This document shows positions 51,851-61,475 of a DNA stretch of 61,475 bases, one piece after another. The notes under the pieces are model-generated. The model was given only the letters and a program-made list of their open reading frames with translations, was not told the origin of the DNA and ran no database searches. Position 1 is the stretch's first letter. The number at the start of each line of letters is the position of its first letter. The stretch is from assembly GCA_900540545.1 (NCBI GenBank), contig UQGJ01000009.1, positions 1 to 61,475 of the forward strand. The letters are read 5' to 3'. This DNA comes from an uncultured Eubacteriales bacterium (lineage in GTDB: Bacteria; Bacillota; Clostridia; Oscillospirales; Oscillospiraceae). Both the position numbers and the translations under genes were made by a program.

Positions 51851-53283
51851 ACTTCCGGCTGGTCTTCAAACTGACGGGCAAGACCCTTCTGGTCGAGGCC
51901 GTGTGTATGCTTTTGCCCCTGGCGGTGGCCCTCCTCTATGGGGAGCACCCCATGCCCTTTATTCTGGCCATCGGCATCACCTCTGTGGTGGGGCTGGCCC
52001 TGACCACTCTGAAATCGGACACCCGCTTCAACGTGCGGGACGGGTTCTTCGCCGTGGGCTTCATCTGGGTGCTGCTGGGCATCTGTGGGGCCCTGCCCTT
52101 CTTCTTCTGCGGCTACTTCAACAGCTTCATCGACTGCGTCTTTGAGGCCATCTCCGGCTTCACCACCACCGGCGCCTCCATCCTCACCGCCGTGGAGCCC
52201 CTGCCCAGGGGCATCCTCTTCTGGCGCAGCTTCATCCACTGGATGGGCGGCATGGGCGTGCTGGTGCTGGCCATCGCGCTTCTGCCCTCCCTGGGCGCCC
52301 GGACCCTTCACGTGATGAAGGCCGAGTCCCCCGGGCCGGTGGTCTCCAAGCTGGTGCCCAAGACCTCCCAGTCCTCTCAGATCCTCTACGCCATCTACTT
52401 CGGCCTGACGGTCATCGAGGCCGTGGCCCTGCGCATCGCGGGTATGGACTGGTTCGACGCCGTGACCCACGCCTTTGCCACCGCGGGCACCGGTGGCTTC
52501 TCCACCCGGAACCTGTCGGTGGGGGCCTTCGGCTCTCCCGCCATCGAGATCATCATCGGTATCTTCATGCTCCTGTTCTCCGTCAACTTCGCCTGTTACT
52601 TCCTCATCCTCTGCGGCAAGTGGAAGCAGGCCCTGAAAAGCGACGAGCTGCGGTTCTTCGGCGGCGTGGTGGGGGCCTCCGTCCTGCTCATCGCCTTCAA
52701 TATCGCCAGCATGTATGACTCCTTCGGCACCGCCCTGCGCCACTCTTTCTTCCAGGTGGCCACCATCATCTCCACCACCGGCTTCGCCACGGCGGACTTC
52801 GACCTGTGGCCGGAGCTGTCCCGGCTGCTGCTGGTGATTTTGATGTTCTGCGGTGCCTGCGCCGGGTCCACCGGCGGCGGCGTGAAATGCTCCCGGGTGC
52901 TCCTGCTGTTCAAGTCCATCGGCCGGGAGATCAAGCAGATTTTGCACCCCCGCTCTGTCAACGTGGTCAAGCTGGACGGCCGGGTGGTGGAGGAGAAGGT
53001 CCTCCACACCGTCATGGTCTTTCTGGGGGCCTATATGCTCATCACCTTCGGGGCCTCTCTGCTGGTAGCCCTGGACAACTTCTCCTTCACCACCACCTTC
53101 ACCGCGGTGGTGGCCTGTATCAGCAACATCGGCCCCGGCCTGGAGATGGTGGGCCCCATGGGCAACTACTCCGCCTTCTCCGACTTCTCCAAGGTGGTCC
53201 TCTCTCTGTGCATGATTGTGGGCCGTCTGGAGGTCTTCCCCATCTTGGTACTCTTCAGCCGGAGCGCCTGGCGGCGGGGGTAA
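51847..53283 (+). CDS. trkH: Trk potassium uptake system membrane subunit TrkH
   Basis: The protein is 478 aa with about ten membrane spans and four P-loops carrying the selectivity filters (TTTGAS, TAGTGGF, TTGFAT, SNIGPG). It imports K+ (or Na+). It is translationally coupled to trkA and ends before a strong terminator. Confidence 0.95.
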   Translation: MNFRLVFKLTGKTLLVEAVCMLLPLAVALLYGEHPMPFILAIGITSVVGLALTTLKSDTRFNVRDGFFAVGFIWVLLGICGALPFFFCGYFNSFIDCVFEAISGFTTTGASILTAVEPLPRGILFWRSFIHWMGGMGVLVLAIALLPSLGARTLHVMKAESPGPVVSKLVPKTSQSSQILYAIYFGLTVIEAVALRIAGMDWFDAVTHAFATAGTGGFSTRNLSVGAFGSPAIEIIIGIFMLLFSVNFACYFLILCGKWKQALKSDELRFFGGVVGASVLLIAFNIASMYDSFGTALRHSFFQVATIISTTGFATADFDLWPELSRLLLVILMFCGACAGSTGGGVKCSRVLLLFKSIGREIKQILHPRSVNVVKLDGRVVEEKVLHTVMVFLGAYMLITFGASLLVALDNFSFTTTFTAVVACISNIGPGLEMVGPMGNYSAFSDFSKVVLSLCMIVGRLEVFPILVLFSRSAWRRG

Positions 53284-53294
53284 GTTCATATTCC

Positions 53295-53336
53295 AAAAAG
53301 TGGGTGTACGCGCCGGGCGCGTCCACCCACTTTTTT
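53295..53336 (+). terminator. Intrinsic terminator after trkH
   Basis: AAAAAGTGGGTG (53295-53306) pairs with CACCCACTTTTT (53324-53335), with an inner ACGCG/CGCGT stem and six T. Confidence 0.92.
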
Positions 53337-53559
53337 GCAACTTTTTTGGTGGAATGGGAAAAATAATTTTCTTGACAGCCCTTCCTTCCAATTTTCCCCG
53401 TACCGCTCGCAAGGGCGTCTGATTTTCATTGGAAGGTATGTTATTTTCGTTTGTTCTTTCCTTTTTCCATCTCATGGCAATCATGCATGGAAAAGCACAA
53501 AGAATGCATCCGATTTTCGTCGGAACTGTATAAACCACACGAAGGCGGGGGTGGACGGC

Positions 53560-53624
53560 TTGCAAATCTTCATCAATATGCTAAAATTATAGACAAGAAA
53601 AGCGCCCGGAGTTTCCGGGCGCTT
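53560..53624 (+). promoter_or_regulatory. Promoter and 5' hairpin of the membrane pyrophosphatase gene
   Basis: TTGCAA (53560-53565) and TAAAAT (53582-53587) are 16 bp apart. A perfect 10-bp hairpin, AAGCGCCCGG/CCGGGCGCTT (53600-53624), lies at the probable 5' end of the mRNA, before AAGGAG and the ATG at 53646. It may protect the mRNA. The rest of the 53284-53645 gap has a TTGACA at 53372 without a clear -10 and two similar segments (GATTTTCATTGGAAGG, GATTTTCGTCGGAA), nothing else recognised. Confidence 0.5.
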
Positions 53625-53645
53625 GTGCAAAAGGAGTGAGGATGC

Positions 53646-55739
<2,094 letters not shown>

Positions 55740-55748
55740 TATGAATGG

Positions 55749-55784
55749 AAAGCCCCCTTCGCCAAGCGGCGAGGGGGGCTTTTT
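55749..55784 (+). terminator. Intrinsic terminator after the pyrophosphatase gene
   Basis: AAAGCCCCCTTCGCC (55749-55763) pairs with GGCGAGGGGGGCTTT (55768-55782), one wobble, then T-run. Confidence 0.9.
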
Positions 55785-55796
55785 CGCAGGGCCTCG

Positions 55797-55882
55797 CCCC
55801 CCTTCCGGGGGCGTTCCTTTCTCGTTTGAGAAAGGAACCGAAAGAAAACCAGAAAACCGTTGCAACTCGTATTGGTCCGCTC
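55797..55882 (-). repeat. Dispersed intergenic element, deleted copy D
   Basis: GTTCCTTTCTC/GAGAAAGGAAC (55813-55838) is followed by CGAAAGAAAACCAG and then GTTGCAACTCGTATTGGTC. The latter matches, inverted, the segment near 276-295 of copy A. The main hairpin and the region between are missing. Confidence 0.6.
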
Positions 55883-55883
55883 T

Positions 55884-55930
55884 CAATTGTCAATTGTCAA
55901 TTATCCATTCTCAATTCATTCTTCATTCCC
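55884..55930. repeat. Short AT-rich dispersed repeat
   Basis: CTCAATTGTCAATTGTCAAT continues into TATCCATTCTCAATTCATT. The unit ATTGTCA is repeated in tandem. The same family is found at 1684-1724 and 41752-41872. Confidence 0.55.
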
Positions 55931-55931
55931 C

Positions 55932-55961
55932 TTGTCCCCCCTTGTCCCCGTGTGATATAAT
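55932..55961 (+). promoter_or_regulatory. Promoter of the aconitase-family gene
   Basis: TTGTCC (55932-55937) and TATAAT (55956-55961) are 18 bp apart; AAGGAGGG precedes the ATG at 56004. Confidence 0.6.
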
Positions 55962-56003
55962 ACTTCCATTCACTTTTACGACATTTCCTAAGGAGGGATT
56001 TCC

Positions 56004-58214
56004 ATGATCCAGCTCACCAACTCCCCCGTCCTGTACCAGGGCGGGCGGTTCACCCCTTGCGCGGTCAAGGCTCCGGCCCAGCGGACGGGCGCCATGGCCC
56101 GGGCCATTCTGGACGCCCACAACACCACCGGCGACCCGGAAAAGCTGAAGCTCAAATTCGACGCCATGGCCTCCCACGACATCACCTACGTGGGCATCAT
56201 CCAGACGGCCCGGGCCTCCGGCATGACCGCCTTCCCCCTGCCCTACGTCCTCACCAACTGCCACAACTCCCTGTGCGCCGTGGGCGGCACCATCAACGAG
56301 GACGACCACGTGTTCGGCCTCTCCGCCGCCAAGAAGTACGGCGGAGAGTTCGTCCCCGCCCACCAGGCCGTCATCCACTCCTACATGCGGGAGCGCTACG
56401 CCGCCCCCGGCCGGATGATTTTGGGTTCCGACTCCCACACCCGCTACGGCGCTTACGGCACCATGGCCATCGGCGAGGGCGGCCCGGAGCTGGCCCGTCA
56501 GCTGCTGTCCAAGACCTACGACATCTCCTACCCCAGGGTCATCGCCGTCCACCTCACCGGCGCCCCCCGGCCCGGTACCGGCCCCCAGGACGTGGCCCTG
56601 GCCCTCATCGGGGCCACCTTCCAAAATGGCTTCGTGAAAAACGCCGTGTTGGAGTTCTTTGGCCCCGGCGTGGCCAGCCTCTCTATGGACTACCGCAGCG
56701 GCATCGACGTGATGACCACTGAGACCGCCTGCCTCTCCTCCGTCTGGTCCACCGACGAGACGGTGCGGGAGCATCTGGCGCTCCTGGGCCGCGGGGAGCA
56801 GTTCGCCCCCCAGGCCCCGGCGGAGGGGGCCTACTACGACGCCCTCATCGAAATCGACCTGGGGACCGTGGAACCCATGATCGCCCTCCCCTTCCACCCC
56901 TCCAACGCCTTCCCCATCCGGGAGTTCAAGGCCAACATGGCCGACCTCCTGCACCAGGTGGACCTGGACACGGCGGAGCAGCTGGGCGTGAAGAACGCCG
57001 CGCCGTTGGCCGGGAAAATCGTGGACGGGCAGTTCCATGTGGACCAGGGCGTCATCGCCGGCTGCTCCGGCGGCACCTATCAGAACCTGGTCCGGGCCGC
57101 CGAGATCTTGGGCGGGCGGCCCATCGGGTCCGACGCCTTCTGGCTGTCCTGCTACCCCGGCTCCATGCCCATCAACCTGGAGCTGACCAAGCAGGGTTAC
57201 ATCGCCGCCCTCATGGCCGCCGGGGCCTCCATCCGCTCCTGCTTCTGCGGGCCCTGCTTCGGGGCCGGGGACGTGCCCGCCAACGGAGCCTTCTCCATCC
57301 GCCACTCCACCCGGAACTTCCCCAACCGGGAAGGAAGCAAGCCCAGCGACGGGCAGGTGTCCTACGTGGCCCTCATGGACGCCCGTAGCATCGCCGCCAC
57401 CGCCCGGAACGGCGGCGTCCTCACCGGGGCCGACGAACTGCCCGACTGCCCCGCCGACCGGCCCAACGAGCCCTACCACTACGACGACTCCGCATACAAG
57501 GCCCGGGTCTACTTCGGTGCGGGCCGGCCCGACCCCAGCCAGGAGCTGGTCTTTGGCCCCAACATTGCCGACTGGCCCGAGCAGGTGGCCCTGCCGGAAA
57601 ACCTGCTGCTCACCGTGGCGGCAGCCATCTACGACCCGGTGACCACCACCGACGAGCTCATTCCCTCCGGCGAGACCTCCTCCTACCGCTCCAATCCCCT
57701 GAAGCTGGCGGAGTTCGCCCTGAGCCGGAAGGACCCCCAGTATGTCCCCCGGGCCAAGGCCGTCCTGGCCGAGGAGCGGAAGCGCCGGGCCGGGGAGCCC
57801 ACCGACGCCCTCATGGGCCACGACGCCGGGACCACCGGCCTGGGCACCCTCATCATGGCCCTCAAGCCCGGCGACGGCTCTGCCCGGGAACAGGCCGCCT
57901 CCTGCCAGCGGGTGCTGGGGGGCTGCGCCAACATCGCCGGGGAGTACGCTACCAAGCGCTACCGCTCCAACGTGGTGAACTGGGGGATGCTGCCCTTCAC
58001 CGCCGACGGTCTGGCCCAGGCCAACCTCCAGCCCGGCGACCGGGTCTATATCCCCGGCATCCGCGCCCTGCTGGAGGGGGACGGCGAGGAAGTGACCGCC
58101 ACCCTGATCCAGGGCGGCAAGGAGACCCCTTTGCCCCTGAAGCTTCCCGGCCTGACCCGGGAAGAGCGGGATATTATCCTGGCCGGGTGCCTTATCAACT
58201 ACTACGCGAAATAA
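56004..58214 (+). CDS. Aconitase-family hydratase (YbhJ-like)
   Basis: The protein is 736 aa. Residues matching the aconitase fold include NCHNSLCAVGGTINEDD, GSDSHTRYGAYG, the cysteine motif GCSGGTYQN, and CFCGPCFGAGDVP, which together supply three cysteines for a 4Fe-4S cluster. A C-terminal swivel domain covers about residues 620-730 (NVVNWGMLPF). Closest in organisation to E. coli YbhJ, whose substrate is unknown; a hydroxy-acid dehydratase reaction is likely. It stands alone, with its last 49 bp duplicated downstream. Confidence 0.85.
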   Translation: MIQLTNSPVLYQGGRFTPCAVKAPAQRTGAMARAILDAHNTTGDPEKLKLKFDAMASHDITYVGIIQTARASGMTAFPLPYVLTNCHNSLCAVGGTINEDDHVFGLSAAKKYGGEFVPAHQAVIHSYMRERYAAPGRMILGSDSHTRYGAYGTMAIGEGGPELARQLLSKTYDISYPRVIAVHLTGAPRPGTGPQDVALALIGATFQNGFVKNAVLEFFGPGVASLSMDYRSGIDVMTTETACLSSVWSTDETVREHLALLGRGEQFAPQAPAEGAYYDALIEIDLGTVEPMIALPFHPSNAFPIREFKANMADLLHQVDLDTAEQLGVKNAAPLAGKIVDGQFHVDQGVIAGCSGGTYQNLVRAAEILGGRPIGSDAFWLSCYPGSMPINLELTKQGYIAALMAAGASIRSCFCGPCFGAGDVPANGAFSIRHSTRNFPNREGSKPSDGQVSYVALMDARSIAATARNGGVLTGADELPDCPADRPNEPYHYDDSAYKARVYFGAGRPDPSQELVFGPNIADWPEQVALPENLLLTVAAAIYDPVTTTDELIPSGETSSYRSNPLKLAEFALSRKDPQYVPRAKAVLAEERKRRAGEPTDALMGHDAGTTGLGTLIMALKPGDGSAREQAASCQRVLGGCANIAGEYATKRYRSNVVNWGMLPFTADGLAQANLQPGDRVYIPGIRALLEGDGEEVTATLIQGGKETPLPLKLPGLTREERDIILAGCLINYYAK

Positions 58215-58413
58215 TATCCCGCTCCGGCACCTGCGGCGCAGGGACGGCGCCAGCGCCGTTCAAGCGTTTTGTCCACAGGACAAAACCTTGCCGCAGGGCG
58301 GATTCACTCCGCCCGAGGATGTGAAATCACCTTCGGGACCCTCGCGCGGCCAGCCGCGCGGGGCGCGGGATATTATCCTGGCCGGGTGCCTTATCAACTA
58401 CTACGCGAAATAA
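58166..58413. repeat. 49-bp direct duplication of the hydratase 3' end
   Basis: 58166-58214 (the last codons and stop of the hydratase) is repeated exactly at 58365-58413. The 150 bp between contains small palindromes: TTTTGTCC/GGACAAAA (about 58267-58286), GGCGGA/TCCGCC and CGCGCGGC/GCCGCGCG. The 12-bp GCGGGATATTAT at both left edges also occurs inverted at 58211-58222. The block could be an inserted element with a long target duplication or a template-switch product. No gene lies in 58215-58515. Confidence 0.8.
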
Positions 58414-58418
58414 AAAAC

Positions 58419-58448
58419 GAAAGAGGGCCGCAGGCGCGGCCCTCTTTC
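58419..58448 (+). terminator. Terminator before the zinc transporter genes
   Basis: GAAAGAGGGCCGC (58419-58431) pairs perfectly with GCGGCCCTCTTTC (58436-58448), followed by ATTTT. Confidence 0.85.
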
Positions 58449-58450
58449 AT

Positions 58451-58479
58451 TTTACAAACCGCTCGGAATGGGGTATAAT
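58451..58479 (+). promoter_or_regulatory. Promoter of the zinc ABC transporter operon
   Basis: TTTACA (58451-58456) and TATAAT (58474-58479) are 17 bp apart. No clear Zur palindrome was seen around it. Confidence 0.75.
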
Positions 58480-58515
58480 TGCTGTGAAAAAAATCCCAAG
58501 CATTGAGGTGTTCTC

Positions 58516-59424
58516 TTGAAAAAATCAATCGTATCCCTATCCCTGCTCGTCTGCCTCCTTCTGGCTGCCTGCGGCGGGCCGGCGGCCACTACCCCGGAAC
58601 CCGAGGGAGAGGAACCGCTCCACATCCTCGCCACCACCTATCCCGTCTACCTCTTCACCACCGCCATCACCCAGGGCGTGGAGGGGGTGGAGGTCTCCCA
58701 GCTGGTGAACCAGCAGACCGCCTGCCTCCACGACTACACCCTGACGGTCAACGACATGAAGGCCATCGAAAAGGCCGACGTCATCGTGATGAACGGGGCC
58801 GGTCTGGAGGACTTTATGGCTGACGCGCTGGCCCAGTCCGACGCCGCCGTCATCGACTGCTCAGAGGGTATTCAACTTCTGGAGGCCCAAGGCCACGAGG
58901 GCCACGACCACGAGACGGAGTATGACCCACACATCTGGATGGACCGTACCAATGCCCTGCAAATGATGCAAACCATTGCCTTCTCCTTGGGGGACGCCGA
59001 CCCACATCACGACAATGCCTATCTTGACAATTTCTCCACCGCCGGCGCCCAGATGTTGAACGGCATCTCCACCAGTCTGGATTCAAACTTGGAATGGCCC
59101 GGTCTTATCACCTTCCACGATGGGTTCCAGTACTTTGCAAAAGCATACAGCTTAAACCTGCTCAAGGCCATCGAGGAGGAGGAGGGCGCGGAGACCAGCG
59201 CCGCCGAGATCAAGGAGATCGTGGGCCTGATCGAAGAATACCACATCCCCGCCATCTTCACCGAGCGCAACGGTTCCGACGCCACGGCCAAGGCCATCAG
59301 CCGGGAGACCGGGTGCGCAGTCTATCAGTTGGACATGATAATGTCGGGCGACGGCACGGGCATCCAGCCCTACATCGACGCCATGACCGCCAATCTTCAA
59401 ACCATTGCGGAGGCCCTGAAATGA
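58516..59424 (+). CDS. znuA: Zinc ABC transporter substrate-binding lipoprotein
   Basis: The TTG start at 58516 gives 302 aa. A lipoprotein signal peptide ends in LLAACGG (Cys near residue 20). Metal ligands can be assigned: His in CLHDYTL, His in DPHIWMD after a His-rich loop (GHEGHDHE), His in ITFHDGFQYF and an Asp near MSGDGTG. It binds Zn2+ (or Mn2+) outside the cell and delivers it to the permease. Its stop overlaps znuC as ATGA. Confidence 0.92.
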   Translation: MKKSIVSLSLLVCLLLAACGGPAATTPEPEGEEPLHILATTYPVYLFTTAITQGVEGVEVSQLVNQQTACLHDYTLTVNDMKAIEKADVIVMNGAGLEDFMADALAQSDAAVIDCSEGIQLLEAQGHEGHDHETEYDPHIWMDRTNALQMMQTIAFSLGDADPHHDNAYLDNFSTAGAQMLNGISTSLDSNLEWPGLITFHDGFQYFAKAYSLNLLKAIEEEEGAETSAAEIKEIVGLIEEYHIPAIFTERNGSDATAKAISRETGCAVYQLDMIMSGDGTGIQPYIDAMTANLQTIAEALK

Positions 59425-60194
59425 GCGTACACAAACACGACGACCTCCCCGCCGGCGACCGCTGTTCCAGGGCCTGCTGCCTCCGGGGGTCCGGGCTGGG
59501 GGTGACGGTAGGCGACCAGGTCATCCTCCACGACCTGGACTTCCACCTCCACTGCGGGGAGATCACCGCCCTCATCGGCCCCAACGGGGCGGGCAAGTCC
59601 ACCCTATTCCGCACCATCCTGGGCCAGCTCCCCCACACGGGGGTCCTGGACTTCCAGCGTGCCGGGGGCAAGCACACCCGGCCCCTCATCGGCTACGTAC
59701 CCCAAAGCCCCAGCTTCGATCGGGGGGACCCGGTGAGCGTGCTGGATTTGTTCACGGCCTCCATCTCGGCCTGGCCGGTGTTCCTGCCCACCCCCAAGTC
59801 CCTGCGCTCCAGGGTGACGGAGTGCCTGGAGCGGGTCCACGCCGGGGCGCTCATCGACAAGCGCATCGGCTCCCTCTCCGGCGGCGAGCTGCAGCGGGTG
59901 TTGCTGGCCATGGCCCTGGAGCCGGTGCCCCATATCCTGATTTTGGACGAGCCCCTGTCCGGCGTGGACATCGAGGGGGAAAAGCAGCTTCTGGACATGC
60001 TGGATGAGGTGCGGCAGCAGTACGACCTGTCCATCCTCCTGTCCACCCACGACTTCGCCACCCTGGAGGAGTACGCCGACAAGGTAATCCTGCTCCGGGG
60101 CACGGTGCTCAAGGCGGGCAAGCCCGCCGAGGTCCTCTCCTCCCAGGAGTTTCGGGACGTGTTCCACTTGTCCCTTGGAAGGGGGCGGAGCTGA
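59421..60194 (+). CDS. znuC: Zinc ABC transporter ATP-binding protein
   Basis: The ATG at 59421 overlaps the previous stop and gives 257 aa. Walker A is GPNGAGKST, the signature is LSGGELQRV, Walker B is HILILDEPLSG, and the switch His is in LLSTHDFA. It powers metal import with ZnuB. The N-terminal 20 residues contain a His/Cys-rich stretch (MSVHKHDD...CSRACC), unusual for the family. Confidence 0.93.
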   Translation: MSVHKHDDLPAGDRCSRACCLRGSGLGVTVGDQVILHDLDFHLHCGEITALIGPNGAGKSTLFRTILGQLPHTGVLDFQRAGGKHTRPLIGYVPQSPSFDRGDPVSVLDLFTASISAWPVFLPTPKSLRSRVTECLERVHAGALIDKRIGSLSGGELQRVLLAMALEPVPHILILDEPLSGVDIEGEKQLLDMLDEVRQQYDLSILLSTHDFATLEEYADKVILLRGTVLKAGKPAEVLSSQEFRDVFHLSLGRGRS

Positions 60195-61042
60195 TGGAGC
60201 TGTGGTATTCCATCGTAGACCTGTTGCCCTTCGAGTGGGCGACGCCGGGGAGCCTGTTCTTCATGAAGAACGCCCTGCTGGCGGTGCTGGTCATCTCCCC
60301 TCTGTTCGGTCTGCTGTCCACCATGGTGGTGGAGAGCCGCATGTCCTTCTTCTCCGACGCGCTGGGCCATTCTGCCTTTACCGGGGTGGCCATCGGGACC
60401 CTGCTGAGCTTCACCGACCCCATGTGGTGCGCCGTCCTCTTCGCCCTGCTCTTCGCCCTGCTGTTCACCTGGGTGCGGCGGCGGACCAGTCTGGCCTCGG
60501 ACACGGTGATTGGGGTCTTTTCCTCCACCGCTGTGGCCCTGGGCATCTTCATCGCCACCTTCGGTGGGGGAAGCTTCACCAAGTTCAACACCCTGCTCAT
60601 CGGCGACATTCTGAGCGTGGAGCCGGGAAAAATCGGCCTGCTGGCCGCCATCCTGGGTCTGGTGGTGGCGCTGTGGATCGGCTCTTTCAACCAGCTCATG
60701 CTCTCCTCTGTCCACCCCGCCCTGGCCGACAGCCGGGGCATCAAGGTCTTTTGGCAGGAGGCCCTCTTCTCCGCCGCCATCGCCGTGGTGGTCACCATCT
60801 CCATGACCTGGGTGGGGCTGCTGGTCATCAACTCCCTGCTGGTCCTCCCCGGCGCGGCGGCCCGAAACGTGGCCCGGAACATGCGCCAGTACCACCTGAT
60901 TTCCCTGCTGTCCGCCCTGCTGGCGGGCATCGCCGGGCTGATGACCTCCTACTACGCCGGCACCTCCGCCGGCGCCTCCATCACCCTGTATCTGGCGCTG
61001 TTCTTCGCCATCACCTTCGTGTTTCGGAAGCGCAAATTATAA
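60194..61042 (+). CDS. znuB: Zinc ABC transporter permease
   Basis: The protein is 282 aa with seven to nine membrane helices and the ABC-3 family segments FFSDALGHSAFTGVAIG and AARNVARNM. The ATG overlaps the znuC stop by one base (TGATG). It forms the membrane channel of the transporter. Confidence 0.93.
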   Translation: MELWYSIVDLLPFEWATPGSLFFMKNALLAVLVISPLFGLLSTMVVESRMSFFSDALGHSAFTGVAIGTLLSFTDPMWCAVLFALLFALLFTWVRRRTSLASDTVIGVFSSTAVALGIFIATFGGGSFTKFNTLLIGDILSVEPGKIGLLAAILGLVVALWIGSFNQLMLSSVHPALADSRGIKVFWQEALFSAAIAVVVTISMTWVGLLVINSLLVLPGAAARNVARNMRQYHLISLLSALLAGIAGLMTSYYAGTSAGASITLYLALFFAITFVFRKRKL

Positions 61043-61049
61043 GAAAAGC

Positions 61050-61092
61050 AAAAAGGGATGGAACGCTATCTGTTAGCGCTCCATCCCTTTTT
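61050..61092. terminator. Bidirectional terminator after znuB
   Basis: AAAAAGGGATGGA (61050-61062) pairs with TCCATCCCTTTTT (61080-61092), with an inner CGCTA/TAGCG stem. Confidence 0.92.
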
Positions 61093-61107
61093 GTTCCGCT
61101 TCAACAC

Positions 61108-61446
61108 TCAGGGCTTGATGTAGGCGTAGCCCTCCCCCTGCCGCCGGACCAGCTCCACCACACCGGCGGGCACCACCGTCACCCCCGGGTATAGGTCCGC
61201 CGGATCGATGCCGTTTCCCCGCAGGGCGTTGTGACAGGCCGCTACCGCGCCCCCCTGGGCCAGCAGCTCCGCCAGCCCGTGGACAGCGCTGGAACGCCGC
61301 AGCGCCGTCACCGCGTCGCCGTTCGCCACCAGTTCCACCACCCAGTCCAGCCCTGTCTCCCGGCAGTAGGCCACCAGATTTTGAGCATTCCCCAATGCCA
61401 TGGGCCATTTCTCCATCTCGTCCACGTGGATCACCGTTTTTATCAT
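61108..61446 (-). CDS. DsrE-like small sulfur-relay/unknown protein
   Basis: The protein is 112 aa. The fold pattern (VIHVDEMEKWPMALGNAQNL, VELVANGDAV, a single Cys in AACHNAL, and VTVVPAGVVELVRRQGEGYAYIKP) is that of DsrE/DsrF-like proteins, some of which carry sulfur on that Cys. The reaction is not known. It is convergent with znuB; its ribosome site AGGAGGG is at the window edge. Confidence 0.75.
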   Translation of the reverse strand: MIKTVIHVDEMEKWPMALGNAQNLVAYCRETGLDWVVELVANGDAVTALRRSSAVHGLAELLAQGGAVAACHNALRGNGIDPADLYPGVTVVPAGVVELVRRQGEGYAYIKP

Positions 61447-61475
61447 CGTCTGGTCCCTCCTAAAAAACCGGCCCG

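Noticed and set aside
53372..53377. TTGACA as promoter of the pyrophosphatase gene
   Set aside because: No -10 box at suitable distance; the TTGCAA/TAAAAT pair nearer the gene is better.

Overview
The window is GC-rich and Gram-positive in character. It has strong Shine-Dalgarno sites, frequent GTG/TTG starts and sigma-A type promoters. It carries an rpmG-secE-nusG-rplKAJL block with an L10 leader, S-layer-homology (SLH) surface proteins and a YtvI-like sporulation membrane protein. Together these suggest an anaerobic clostridial gut bacterium, most likely of the Oscillospiraceae (Flavonifractor/Pseudoflavonifractor/Lawsonibacter type). That placement is inference; there is no rRNA or tRNA gene in the window to confirm it.

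Layout. 1-1.7 kb: a copy of a dispersed intergenic element, a split TSUP transporter pair and ruvX. 1.7-5.6 kb: rpmG, secE, nusG, rplK, rplA, L10 leader, rplJ, rplL. 5.6-7.7 kb: a GHKL histidine kinase and a LytTR response regulator facing each other tail to tail. 7.7-10.1 kb: a tyrosine recombinase, a 264-bp segment bounded by perfect 28-bp inverted repeats, a TetR-like gene with a damaged or unusual start, and an orphan receiver with Glu in place of the phospho-acceptor Asp. 10.2-34.4 kb: two giant secreted SLH proteins (2391 and 5622 aa). 34.5-37.5 kb: a LytTR protein, a proline-stalk membrane protein and an MscS channel. 37.5-39.4 kb: nucleosidase, PAP2 phosphatase and DUF4330 protein. 39.5-43 kb: a glycosyltransferase-CsaB fusion and a second glycosyltransferase. 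43-43.65 kb: a double copy of the dispersed element. 43.65-49.1 kb: MATE transporter, metallo-beta-lactamase-fold protein, and lysC-hom-ACT on the minus strand. 49.3-55.7 kb: YtvI-like protein, trkA-trkH, membrane pyrophosphatase. 56-61.5 kb: aconitase-family hydratase, zinc ABC transporter and a DsrE-like protein.

Most interesting inference: 5.7-17.4 kb reads as one phase-variation circuit. The inverted-repeat ends each look like a tyrosine-recombinase core site (two 9-bp arms around an asymmetric 6-bp spacer). The segment between them holds a promoter (TTGAAA-N17-TATACT) that currently points left into a terminator. Inversion would point it right, toward tetR, the pseudo-receiver and the first giant SLH gene. 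The recombinase gene has its own promoter, preceded by two 10-bp direct repeats 21 bp apart, the usual spacing of LytTR sites, next to the divergent LytTR regulator gene. The GT-CsaB fusion would supply the pyruvylated wall polymer to which SLH domains bind, so anchor synthesis and anchored proteins lie in the same window. None of this regulation has been tested; it is read from sequence.
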